The position numbers and the translations under genes are program-made. The notes under the pieces were generated by a model that worked only from the letters and a program-made list of their open reading frames with translations, had not been told where the DNA came from and did no database searches. Source: Clostridia bacterium (GTDB lineage Bacteria > Bacillota > Sulfobacillia > SLMV01). From it: DNA of 35,915 nucleotides. Below, piece by piece: positions 25,494 through 33,299 of this stretch. Each line of letters begins with the position of its first letter. The first letter of the stretch is position 1. Location of the stretch: positions 1 through 35,915 of the forward strand of contig PUMD01000101.1 in the NCBI GenBank assembly GCA_003551215.1, read 5' to 3'.

Positions 25494-27584
25494 CTACCGG
25501 TCAGCCAAAGGCAGAAGCAGTCGTAGACCTTCACGCATCAACTCAGTACCCCGTTCGCCGCACAGCCTCTTGAGCCGTTCGATAATCGCCTCTGCATCGT
25601 CCCCTTCTGCCCGGGTGGGCTGACCCTCCCGGATCAGATAGGGTATCAGAGTCGCTGAATCAGCCATCAGCTGATCCTGATGCCGACTCCAGTCAATCTG
25701 CGCCACGACGGTCTGGCGCCTCGGTAGGGGTTCCTGATCGAATATGAAGTTGCCCAGGCTGTAGAAAATAGGTTTCTCCTCATACACATCAATACTCTGC
25801 AGCACGTGGGGATGATGTCCAATGATGGCGTCAGCACCCTGCTGCACCAGATGGTGGGCCAGATTAACGTGCTCCTCAGATGGATGAGGCACGTACTCCT
25901 CTCCCCAGTGCACAGAAACCACGACAGCATCCGCCTCCCCTGCGGCCTGACGGACATCTCGTATCATAAGCCGAGGGTCGAGCGCCGCCACTCCGGGCAG
26001 CTCAGTGCCGGCGGCAAAGGTTTCTTTTTCCCCCCAGTCCCAGAAAATGTCGGCAAAATCGGTATAGCCCAGGAAGGCGATCCTGGAGTCCAGCCCTTCC
26101 CAAAAGAGGGGAAGGTGAGCCTCTTTTTTGTCCATACCCACCCCGAGGGGCAGATAACCCCACTCCCGAAGGTGTTGTACAGTTTCAACCAGCGCCGGCC
26201 TACCGTAATCCAGAATGTGATTGTTGGCAAGGTTGATCACGTCAACCCCAGCACGGCGCATGGCGGGTACGTTTTCCGGTTCTCCGCGGAACCATATCAT
26301 CTTTCCAGCAATGGGTTGACCTGACCGGCTGATGGGGCATTCGAGATTGATAAATGTCAAATCATCTTCACCAAACAGGTGGGATACCTCCGCGAACGGG
26401 TAGTCCTCGCCCTCTTTTTCAATCATCCGGCGGACACCGCGATCCAGCATCACATCACCAACTGCGCTCATGTTGATCTTTGTATCATCGACAAACAGCG
26501 ACATTATTTCCCGGGAAATGTGATTCAAGACCACTTCACTCTTGTCGTTGCCCGGCAGGCGGGGATCTTTGGCCCGCAACAGCGGAAGTTCATCTGACCG
26601 CCGGGGTTTTTGCAGCCATCCTTCAGAAGCAGACTCCAGCCTGAGGTGGGTAAGCCCGGGTATCTGCCCGAGAGTTAGAAGCAGGCAGTCGACGGCAGCC
26701 TCCGTCCAGACATCATCCTTGTCCCACCATGCCCTACTGAACTTCGCAGATATGACCCCACTGTCTATGTTAACCCCGACTTCCACCAGTTCTGTCTCGG
26801 GCGGAACCGGCCAACCGGGTCCGGTGGCATTATGACTCAGAGGCATCTGAATCATCTTCCGCAGCAATCGGTCGGCCACCTTCGCGGGTTCACAGCCCGC
26901 GATATCGACATCAACCGGTCGATAGCTCAGAAACAGCAGATGCTTTTCCCCCATACCCGCGGCAAAGGCCAGGTACGCATAGGGTGGGTCAGCGGCCAGC
27001 TGAGGAGCCCTCTCAGCAGCCTCAAAATGCAGGTCATCGGTCTGCACTGTGACAAAACTGTCCTCCGGCTCAGTCGCTGGAGACATCAGACCGCGGCGAA
27101 AAGATATTTCCTCCATACGCGGCTGAGCCACCTCATTTACCTGCTGTACAGTCTCAAGCAGTCCAGCAGCGTAAAGGTGACCGCAGGGCACATTACTTTC
27201 CATACCATCATGTACTATCATATCTTTCCCGCGCCAAAACACCGATACTTCCGGCCAGTTTGCCTCGCGACAACCCACCGAGGACTGTACTGCTGCACCC
27301 ACCTGCAGGGCCCTGTACCACAATGCCTGTGTATCGTTCAGATCAACACTCACCGGCATCACTACCTCGGAGCCTACCGGAATCGGCACCCTGACGGCCC
27401 CATCTTCGCCGTTGATATCACCTGATGGGGAGATGTATTCGACCGCCGGAAGCGAATCATAGTAGGCTGCCGTCGCCTGCTCAGCCTGCCCTGGAGTCAG
27501 CAAAATAGCCGCAGCTAGTCCCACGACAATACCCATAAGGGCGACTGCAGGCAGCAGCAAGTGCCGGGTACTGAGGCTGCGCAT
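25494..27584 (-). CDS. GerMN-CapA fusion: extracytoplasmic metallophosphoesterase-like protein
   Basis: A 696-residue protein with an N-terminal membrane helix (about 10-30) and two recognisable modules. Residues about 220-320 resemble a GerMN domain (VPPETELVEVGVNIDSGVIS, AKFSRAW, AVDCLLLTLGQIPGLTHLRL). Residues about 368-630 form a CapA/PGA-synthesis domain of the metallophosphoesterase fold with AVGDVMLDRGV, FINLECPIS, LANNHILDYGRPAL, VSVHWGEEY, GHHPHVLQ and YSLGNFIFDQ. CapA proteins help make or anchor poly-gamma-glutamate, but many relatives are of unknown function; no capB or capC is nearby. I prefer the ATG at 27582-27584 (AAAGGAG 12 bases upstream) over the ATG at 27608, which has none. 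Last gene of the envelope operon, 32 bp after an M23 peptidase. Confidence 0.85.
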   Translation of the reverse strand: MRSLSTRHLLLPAVALMGIVVGLAAAILLTPGQAEQATAAYYDSLPAVEYISPSGDINGEDGAVRVPIPVGSEVVMPVSVDLNDTQALWYRALQVGAAVQSSVGCREANWPEVSVFWRGKDMIVHDGMESNVPCGHLYAAGLLETVQQVNEVAQPRMEEISFRRGLMSPATEPEDSFVTVQTDDLHFEAAERAPQLAADPPYAYLAFAAGMGEKHLLFLSYRPVDVDIAGCEPAKVADRLLRKMIQMPLSHNATGPGWPVPPETELVEVGVNIDSGVISAKFSRAWWDKDDVWTEAAVDCLLLTLGQIPGLTHLRLESASEGWLQKPRRSDELPLLRAKDPRLPGNDKSEVVLNHISREIMSLFVDDTKINMSAVGDVMLDRGVRRMIEKEGEDYPFAEVSHLFGEDDLTFINLECPISRSGQPIAGKMIWFRGEPENVPAMRRAGVDVINLANNHILDYGRPALVETVQHLREWGYLPLGVGMDKKEAHLPLFWEGLDSRIAFLGYTDFADIFWDWGEKETFAAGTELPGVAALDPRLMIRDVRQAAGEADAVVVSVHWGEEYVPHPSEEHVNLAHHLVQQGADAIIGHHPHVLQSIDVYEEKPIFYSLGNFIFDQEPLPRRQTVVAQIDWSRHQDQLMADSATLIPYLIREGQPTRAEGDDAEAIIERLKRLCGERGTELMREGLRLLLPLADR

Positions 27585-27616
27585 CGGGCAGATCTTCTCC
27601 TTTCTCATCTACTGAT

Positions 27617-28990
27617 TTAGTCGGGAAAGAAATCAAGCGGATCCCGAGGTGTTCCGTTGACCCGGATTTCAAAGTGGAGGTGAGGCCCAGTTGACCTGCC
27701 GGTGTTGCCAGAATGCCCTATGACATCACCCTGCTTGACCACGTCACCCGCCGACACCTTTGTTCGGCTAAGATGAGCATAGAGGGTGACGTACTCGCCT
27801 TCACCGTGATCTATTTTGATGCGCAGACCGTAAGCACCTGCCCATCCGGCAGCCGTTACCATGCCTGAATCTGCCGCCTTTATGGGGGTACCGACAGGCA
27901 TCGCCAGGTCTATGCCTGTGTGGAAACCGCCCCGGCGGGGTCCGAAGCCAGAAGTCAGCTTTCCCTCCGCAGGCAGAATGAAACGGCCAGTGCCGTGTTG
28001 CGGGACAGTTTTGGTCCCCTGAACAACCACCTGCGTGACCGGTTCACGGACTTTTTCTTCAGAGACAATATCGCGGGAGAGCTCCTGTCCGTTTTCCCTG
28101 ATGATGGTGGCTGTGACCTTCATTTCTCCCGGTCGTCCCGCCTGCTTGATTATTCTCTGCCAGGGCCAGTAAGAATCATCCCTCCGGGTCTGAACATCAA
28201 AGGGAATCCGTCTGCTATATGTCGTCTTCTCTTCTGTGCGTACGGTTATGTAGGGCTCGGCATCAACCACCTTGAGTGTATCGCCGGGGCGCAGTGCAGA
28301 CAGGCTATCCTCCTCGGGGTTTGCCTGCTGCAGCTGGCTTACACTCATCCCTGCTGCCTGTGCAATGCCCCAGGCCGTATCACCGGGCTGCACCTCGTAG
28401 GAGACTACCTCTTCTGTGCCGTGGACCAGTATGTCGAAGGCCTGCTGCTGGTCCACCAGCGCATCGGGGTCTGCGGGGCGGAATAATATCTCTACATCCT
28501 GCAGCACCTCGGTGGACAGAATCTCGGTGTCAGGATCATCCGACATGGGCTGCGTGTACTTGGCCTTAGCGCGTTGGACAACCTCGTTGGCTGCTTCTGG
28601 AGTGGGCAGAAGGGCCACCTCTTCATCATCTACAACGATGGCCACCGCATGGGCAACAAAAGTAGACCTCCTGCGGAGGGGGCGCCACAGACGCTCTGCA
28701 GCTGTCATGCTGGGCGGGGTAAGACTGCGCCTCTGTTGGACCTGCAGGTCCTCCTGCATGCGCACGTGCATCTCGTCATCGCCCTGCAGCTGCAGCTGAA
28801 ACTCCTGCAGGGCATTGTCAATCCACTGTGGATTATCGGTAAACCCAACCAGTTCACCTTCCAGATAAACGGCCCAGTATGTATTCTCATTATACGCTGA
28901 TATTCCAACCATCCAAAGAAGCGAAGTGAGAAGCACCAAAGCGGCAAGGAACCAAAGCAAGCGTGAGTAATCTAGCCTGAAATTGCTCAC
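27617..28990 (-). CDS. Membrane-anchored LysM-G5-M23 peptidoglycan endopeptidase
   Basis: A 457-residue protein with an N-terminal membrane helix (about 11-30), a roughly 165-residue region of unknown fold, one LysM domain (about 198-242, YEVQPGDTAWGIAQAAG), a G5 domain (about 246-326) and a C-terminal M23 domain. The zinc site is complete: HTGIDLA (His357, Asp361), YAHLS (His406) and HLHFEI (His439). It is predicted to cut peptide cross-links outside the membrane, as in SpoIIQ/LytM-type proteins. The GTG at 28988-28990 is nine bases after GGAGGTG, better than the GTG at 28999, which abuts the same site. Second gene of the three-gene envelope operon. Confidence 0.9.
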   Translation of the reverse strand: MSNFRLDYSRLLWFLAALVLLTSLLWMVGISAYNENTYWAVYLEGELVGFTDNPQWIDNALQEFQLQLQGDDEMHVRMQEDLQVQQRRSLTPPSMTAAERLWRPLRRRSTFVAHAVAIVVDDEEVALLPTPEAANEVVQRAKAKYTQPMSDDPDTEILSTEVLQDVEILFRPADPDALVDQQQAFDILVHGTEEVVSYEVQPGDTAWGIAQAAGMSVSQLQQANPEEDSLSALRPGDTLKVVDAEPYITVRTEEKTTYSRRIPFDVQTRRDDSYWPWQRIIKQAGRPGEMKVTATIIRENGQELSRDIVSEEKVREPVTQVVVQGTKTVPQHGTGRFILPAEGKLTSGFGPRRGGFHTGIDLAMPVGTPIKAADSGMVTAAGWAGAYGLRIKIDHGEGEYVTLYAHLSRTKVSAGDVVKQGDVIGHSGNTGRSTGPHLHFEIRVNGTPRDPLDFFPD

Positions 28991-29031
28991 GATTTTCACA
29001 CCTCCGCCGGCCCTCTCACTGTTTCGGGCTC

Positions 29032-29988
29032 TCAGGGCAAATACTCCAGTGGGTTTACGGCGCTTCCGTGCACCCGGATTTCAAAATGCAGGTGAGGACC
29101 TGTACTTCGGCCGGTACTGCCAACATAGCCGATTATCTCATTTCTATCGACCCGTTGTCCGACGCTGACTGCCATACGGGACAGATGAGCATACCGAGTA
29201 GTCTTGCCGTCTCCGTGATCTATAATGATCAGATTCCCGTAACCTCCCGACCACCCAGCCCTGGTGACCCTGCCTGCCCTGCTGGCGACAACAGGAGTGC
29301 CCTGCGGAGCACCAAGGTCAATTCCGTGGTGAAATCTTCCCCACCTGTATCCAAAATGTGAGGTGATAGTGATCGAGCCGCGAAGCGGCCAGTTCCAGGC
29401 TTCCCCTCGCGCTGCCGCTACCGCCTCCTGCGAGGGCCTGGCACCCGGGACTATCAGTTTCTGCCCCACCTTGAGAGACTGAGATGGCTTCAGACCATTA
29501 GCAGCCAGCAGATCCTCGATGTCAACATTATGTTCCTCTGCCAGGTCTTTCATATTATCGCCGGGCTTGACCTCGTGAATCAGACCCCTGACGGTCACTA
29601 CCTTGATGGTATCGCCGGGGTAAATGCGATTCCAGTTGCCCATTTCGTTGATTACCGCAAGGGTATCGGGGTCGGTCTCAAACTTGTCTGCGATATCCCA
29701 GATGGTATCCCCCTGCTGAACTTCGTATTCGGCAATCTGAGCGTTAAGAGGCGGGGCTAGCGGGGTGTTGCCATCTTCTGGCGGGGGAGGGATAAAGGCA
29801 GGAGGTGGGTCCAACGATGCAGCCGCTATCTCCATTGGAGCAGCCATGACAAAAACGACAACCATAAGCAAAAGGATGGGCCGCCAGCACTGCAGAATAC
29901 AGCCAGATATGTTTTCAAATTTCGACCCGACCAAAGACAAACGCTGAGAACCTGCCCGCCATTTATTGCTCGTAGTGTCTGCTACCAT
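29032..29988 (-). CDS. Membrane-anchored double-LysM M23 peptidase
   Basis: A 318-residue protein with an unusually long cytoplasmic lead, a membrane helix or uncleaved signal (about 36-57), a proline-rich linker, two LysM domains (about 87-131, YEVQQGDTIWDIADKF, and 137-181, HEVKPGDNMKDLAEEH) and an M23 domain with HHGIDLG (His220, Asp224), YAHLS (His268) and HLHFEI (His301). It should bind and cleave peptidoglycan outside the membrane. The ATG at 29986-29988 has GAGGTGA ten bases upstream. First gene of the envelope operon; 41 bp separate it from the next M23 gene. Confidence 0.9.
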   Translation of the reverse strand: MVADTTSNKWRAGSQRLSLVGSKFENISGCILQCWRPILLLMVVVFVMAAPMEIAAASLDPPPAFIPPPPEDGNTPLAPPLNAQIAEYEVQQGDTIWDIADKFETDPDTLAVINEMGNWNRIYPGDTIKVVTVRGLIHEVKPGDNMKDLAEEHNVDIEDLLAANGLKPSQSLKVGQKLIVPGARPSQEAVAAARGEAWNWPLRGSITITSHFGYRWGRFHHGIDLGAPQGTPVVASRAGRVTRAGWSGGYGNLIIIDHGDGKTTRYAHLSRMAVSVGQRVDRNEIIGYVGSTGRSTGPHLHFEIRVHGSAVNPLEYLP

Positions 29989-30093
29989 CGGCAGCCGTTC
30001 ACCTCATTCCCCACTCCAGCTCACCGCACAATTTGTCGCATAGATCAAAAATAGCATACGAGCACAGTTATTCTACCAGCTATGGTGCAACGC

Positions 30094-30130
30094 AAAAAAG
30101 CTCTTCGCTCTTCACCTCAGCTGAGGTGAA
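30094..30130 (-). terminator. Terminator region of the M14 peptidase gene with a 20-bp perfect palindrome
   Basis: The palindrome TTCACCTCAGCTGAGGTGAA (30111-30130) contains the TGA stop of the M14 gene. Eleven bases further on the minus strand is a run of six U, with a small AGC/GCT hairpin between. It probably ends M14 transcription before the envelope operon. Confidence 0.55.
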
Positions 30131-31826
30131 TTCGCCTTTCGTCTCTTCCTCCCCTTTGTGATTCAATAATAACGTTCAACTCACTTGTTTCGGAGTCGGC
30201 TCTCACTGTCCATTTGAGACGCCGCGAAGCCTCAGCTGGCTCAGCTCCGCGGTAGAGGCTTCCGTCCTGTCCTGCGGCGTATCCCTGCAGCCACTCAATC
30301 TCGGTCACTTTCCTGCCCGAAAGCACGACAGCATCCTCCGGCAGCTGCAGACGAACGACATCCTTCCGCACCGCCTTCTGCTTCTGGGCCTGCTTGCTGA
30401 TACAGGTATCAAGATAGCCATGGTTGCTCACCAGTACAGAGAGCAGAAAATCTGTCTTGCTCAGACGAGTTACTTCAACCTCGTCAATGTGTACATCGGG
30501 TAGAGCCAATCCGAGCGATATTGGAAATTGAGCGTTTTTGTGACATTCAGCAGTAAGGTGGCTGATAGGGGGGTTTTGCAAAAACTCCTTGCTAACCCAG
30601 CCGCCCAGCTCAACCTTTCCCAGCTGCGGATGGTCGTAGCTGTGCCATGGTACGAATCCTTCGCCCGCCAGCTGCGTATCGTTCCACTTGAGCAGATCGA
30701 GGCCCATCTGGCGTCTCTGCTGCCTGGTCATCCTGCGCAGTTTGTCAGGCTCTTTCGGCACATCCGGCGCCGCCCGGCCGATGGCGTCCCAAAGCTCAGG
30801 CGTGAAGGCATAAATACCCCGGTGTTCCCAGCACCAGTCATCCAGCACACCCGACCATATATCACCGTAGCAGCACACCACAGGATAACCAGTGGCATCA
30901 GTGCCAAACTGACCCAGCTCCCGGTATGCAGACATATCTTCTCTTTCAAAGTCTTCATCGGGAATGGTGCTGTGCGGTCGGTAAAGAACGCCGCCGGTTG
31001 TATGAAATATGACGGCGGCTCCGATGTTTCGGTGTTCGCTGATAAACTGAACCAGGTTGCGAGTCTCCGGCTCAGACAGAGGGAAGGGACCGGCGCCCTT
31101 GGTTTTGGGCTCAAAGCCGGCAGGGAAATTCCTGTTTAGATCAAGACCAAACTTGGTCTGGACACAGCGATAGGGCAGCTGTGGATCATCGACCAGCTGC
31201 CCATCCTCATCGCGGATCGTACCTTCGTTGAAAATGTGATAAAAGGGGCCTTGTAGGTCCATAGGAGTTCGCTCGACCATCAGGCGGGAATCCTCGTCAT
31301 CCACCTTCCACGCTCCACATGAATCGTCACGCACCCGCATAAGCAGGATCCGCCCGTCTCCATCCACATCCTCTGGGTGCAGGCCGGGAGGGTCTTCATC
31401 CTTGCGGTAAGTTGGATATTCTCTCACGCTGCTGCGCAGTGTCTGGGGCGTGGTCAGATATTTTTCCGCCCCATCAGGATTGGCCCGCGGAATGATGTAA
31501 AATGCTCGCTCATCAAGCAGCTTGTTAACCTTCGCGTTATCTCCGTAATTGCTCGCGAGGTAGTGTATCAAATACAGGCAGGTCATTGACCCGGTAACTT
31601 CTCCAGCATGAATGTTTCCATCCACATAAACTGCGGGCTTGTGCTCAGGCGGGCCGGTTTGCTTGTTGGTCACAGTAGCAGCCCATACATCCCGTTCCTC
31701 ATAACTTTTTCCTATGGACTCCAGATCAATCAGGTCTGAATGCTGTTTTGAGATGTCATGCAGCCAACTGCGTAGCTCCTCGTATGTAAGGTATTTGTCG
31801 AATAGTTGCTGGTGTCTGTCCGGCAA
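30117..31826 (-). CDS. M14-family zinc carboxypeptidase, apparently cytoplasmic
   Basis: A 569-residue protein with the M14 site: HAGE in GNIHAGEVTG (His73, Glu76), PRANPDG with the substrate-binding Arg114, GLDLNRNFP (227-235), IFHTTGG (His275) and the general-base Glu344 in FTPELWD. After about residue 400 a C-terminal domain of beta-rich character follows. No signal peptide or membrane helix is visible, so it should act inside the cell, perhaps on peptides or peptidoglycan fragments. The start is a TTG with GGGAGAG seven bases upstream. It stands alone between the tRNA genes and the envelope operon. Confidence 0.9.
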   Translation of the reverse strand: MPDRHQQLFDKYLTYEELRSWLHDISKQHSDLIDLESIGKSYEERDVWAATVTNKQTGPPEHKPAVYVDGNIHAGEVTGSMTCLYLIHYLASNYGDNAKVNKLLDERAFYIIPRANPDGAEKYLTTPQTLRSSVREYPTYRKDEDPPGLHPEDVDGDGRILLMRVRDDSCGAWKVDDEDSRLMVERTPMDLQGPFYHIFNEGTIRDEDGQLVDDPQLPYRCVQTKFGLDLNRNFPAGFEPKTKGAGPFPLSEPETRNLVQFISEHRNIGAAVIFHTTGGVLYRPHSTIPDEDFEREDMSAYRELGQFGTDATGYPVVCCYGDIWSGVLDDWCWEHRGIYAFTPELWDAIGRAAPDVPKEPDKLRRMTRQQRRQMGLDLLKWNDTQLAGEGFVPWHSYDHPQLGKVELGGWVSKEFLQNPPISHLTAECHKNAQFPISLGLALPDVHIDEVEVTRLSKTDFLLSVLVSNHGYLDTCISKQAQKQKAVRKDVVRLQLPEDAVVLSGRKVTEIEWLQGYAAGQDGSLYRGAEPAEASRRLKWTVRADSETSELNVIIESQRGGRDERRIHLS

Positions 31827-32060
31827 ACGAAATCTCTCCCTCCCACCTGCCCCGCAAAGACAAACCTTGCCTGTCCTTAACTAAGATTGTACACATACCT
31901 CCCGATCTCCTTCTCCCACACTCACCGTAACCTCTTTGTCAATCGCCGTATGTCCCGTATGTCCCCAGAATCGAACCTTCATAAACTCTGTCATCCCTAT
32001 TGCATAAGCCTGCGATTCCTCCCGCATTGGCGCTGCACCACGACTGAATGCCACTAAACC
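31827..32060. other. Intergenic region between the tRNA terminator and the M14 gene
   Basis: A 62-codon minus-strand frame (31881-32069) crosses it but begins inside the tRNA terminator and has no ribosome site or recognisable sequence, so it is not called. A TTGACA occurs near 31937 on the minus strand without a properly spaced -10; TACAAT occurs near 31885. The M14 promoter is therefore not resolved. Confidence 0.5.
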
Positions 32061-32098
32061 ATAAATCAAGGGCCACCCGCACAGTTTCCGGATGGCCC
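32061..32098 (-). terminator. Terminator of the tRNA operon
   Basis: Minus-strand GGGCCATCCG pairs with CGGGTGGCCC (10 bp, one U-G) around a 9-base loop, followed by UUGAUUUAU. It begins eight bases after tRNA-Thr. Confidence 0.75.
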
Positions 32099-32105
32099 CA
32101 AAATG

Positions 32106-32179
32106 AGCTGGCGACGGGATTCGAACCCGTGAACCTGCCGCTTACGAGGCGGCCGCTCTACCAGCTGAGCTACGCCAGC
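32106..32179 (-). tRNA. tRNA-Thr (anticodon CGU)
   Basis: Cloverleaf with acceptor GCTGGCG/CGCCAGC, anticodon loop CTCGTAA (reads ACG codons), T-arm GGTTCGAATCC and discriminator U. The 3' CCA is not encoded. Last of three tRNA genes. Confidence 0.95.
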
Positions 32180-32192
32180 ACCCAGCTCCCTG

Positions 32193-32264
32193 AGCGAGAG
32201 ACGGGATTCGAACCCGCGGCCCTCGGCTTGGGAAGCCGATGTTCTACCCCTGAACTACTCTCGC
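32193..32264 (-). tRNA. tRNA-Gly (anticodon CCC)
   Basis: Acceptor GCGAGAG/CTCTCGC, anticodon loop TTCCCAA (reads GGG codons), T-arm GGTTCGAATCC and discriminator U, without an encoded CCA. It lies 13 bp from tRNA-Thr. Confidence 0.95.
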
Positions 32265-32283
32265 ATGGAAGGAAAAATGAAAA

Positions 32284-32360
32284 TGGCGGAGGCGACGGGA
32301 TTTGAACCCGCGATCTCCGGCGTGACAGGCCGGCATGTTAAACCACTACACTACGCCTCC
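32284..32360 (-). tRNA. tRNA-Asp (anticodon GUC)
   Basis: Acceptor GGAGGCG/CGCCTCC, anticodon loop CTGTCAC (reads GAC and GAU), discriminator G73 (the Asp identity base) and an encoded CCA. First tRNA after the promoter at 32479-32507. Confidence 0.95.
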
Positions 32361-32478
32361 GCTTATTTGAATTTACCTCGTCAGCAACCTAAAGTTTATC
32401 ATCTGTATCGGTCATGACGCAAGAGCTAACGCAGGATTCGGGTCGTACAAACTGCACGCTTCATCAGCTCTGCTAATG

Positions 32479-32507
32479 ATTCTATTTAGCAGTTATCAGC
32501 CTGTCAA
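32479..32507 (-). promoter_or_regulatory. Sigma-A promoter of the tRNA operon, overlapping the end of ytaF
   Basis: Minus-strand TTGACA (perfect) and TAGAAT (5 of 6) are separated by exactly 17 bases. The -35 element lies within the last codons of ytaF. Predicted start is near 32472, about 110 nt before tRNA-Asp. Confidence 0.8.
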
Positions 32508-33176
32508 CCACACCAAAATTGCCAAAATCAGCAGGGTGGTTCCGGGGAGAATCCGACTTGGCCAGCGGGGCAATCTGTCTCCAGCCGCAGACCCAATCCA
32601 GACGCCCAGAGGCAAAGTTACGAGCGTACCCAGTCCAACGGCAACCATCGTCAGAAAAACAGGCATTCCCAGCAGGCCTGCGCCAACACCAGCTCCCATG
32701 GCATCCATGCCCAGCGCCAGACCCAGAAGTACAGCTTCGACTGCAGAGATGCTCTTGGAGTTGTCGATATCCACAACCTCCGGGTCTCGCAAGACGTTTA
32801 CGATAATTCCCAAAGGCCTCAGTCTCAAAGTCAACAACGAATCAGTTGAAGCATCCTCGACCCCCTGCTTCTCTGATGCGGAGAGGGTCTGATCACCTCC
32901 CTGGGATTCAACACCGCCAGCAGCCCAGCGAAACTGCCAAACCGCTAAAGCCAGCAGTATAATCGCTCCAAGCCGCTGCGCAACCTGGGCATTGATCCAC
33001 AGAACCATCATCCCGCCAAACAGCATAGCCGCCGCCTTGGCAAAGGCCGATATGCCAGCAACCAGGGCAATCATACCCACCGGCATGCGAACCTTACGAA
33101 AGCCGTATGCGGCGCCCACGGCAAAGCTGTCTGCGCTTACCGCCAGAGCCAATAACACCACCTGAACCCCGAGCAA
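32496..33176 (-). CDS. ytaF: YtaF-like sporulation membrane protein (MntP fold)
   Basis: A 226-residue polytopic membrane protein with two related halves of three helices. The first half opens VVLLALAVSADSFAVGAAYGFRKVRMP and the second has EAVLLGLALGMDAMGAGVGAGLLG; between them is the soluble stretch LRDPEVVDIDNSKSIS, which is the mark of YtaF proteins rather than the manganese exporter MntP. YtaF is sporulation-associated; its transported ion, if any, is unknown to me. I chose the TTG at 33174-33176, preceded by AGAGGTGA at seven bases; the frame extends to 33221 without support. It lies downstream of purA. Confidence 0.85.
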   Translation of the reverse strand: MLGVQVVLLALAVSADSFAVGAAYGFRKVRMPVGMIALVAGISAFAKAAAMLFGGMMVLWINAQVAQRLGAIILLALAVWQFRWAAGGVESQGGDQTLSASEKQGVEDASTDSLLTLRLRPLGIIVNVLRDPEVVDIDNSKSISAVEAVLLGLALGMDAMGAGVGAGLLGMPVFLTMVAVGLGTLVTLPLGVWIGSAAGDRLPRWPSRILPGTTLLILAILVWLTG

Positions 33177-33299
33177 AAGCCCATCACCTCTGATCCACGG
33201 GAATCGCCAAGAAGAGAACACTTCATACTATTCGCGACCCCGCGACCAGTGCAGGGACCTGAGGTGGGTGGGGCTAGCTGGCAACGAGAGGGTCCGGCA

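Noticed and set aside
31881-32069. 62-codon minus-strand frame between the tRNAs and the M14 gene
   Set aside because: It begins inside the tRNA terminator, has no Shine-Dalgarno site and no recognisable sequence.
32286-32366. tRNA-Asp read with acceptor GCGGAGG/CCTCCGC and discriminator C
   Set aside because: Shifting the register gives GGAGGCG/CGCCTCC with discriminator G and an encoded CCA, and places the conserved U8-A9 correctly.
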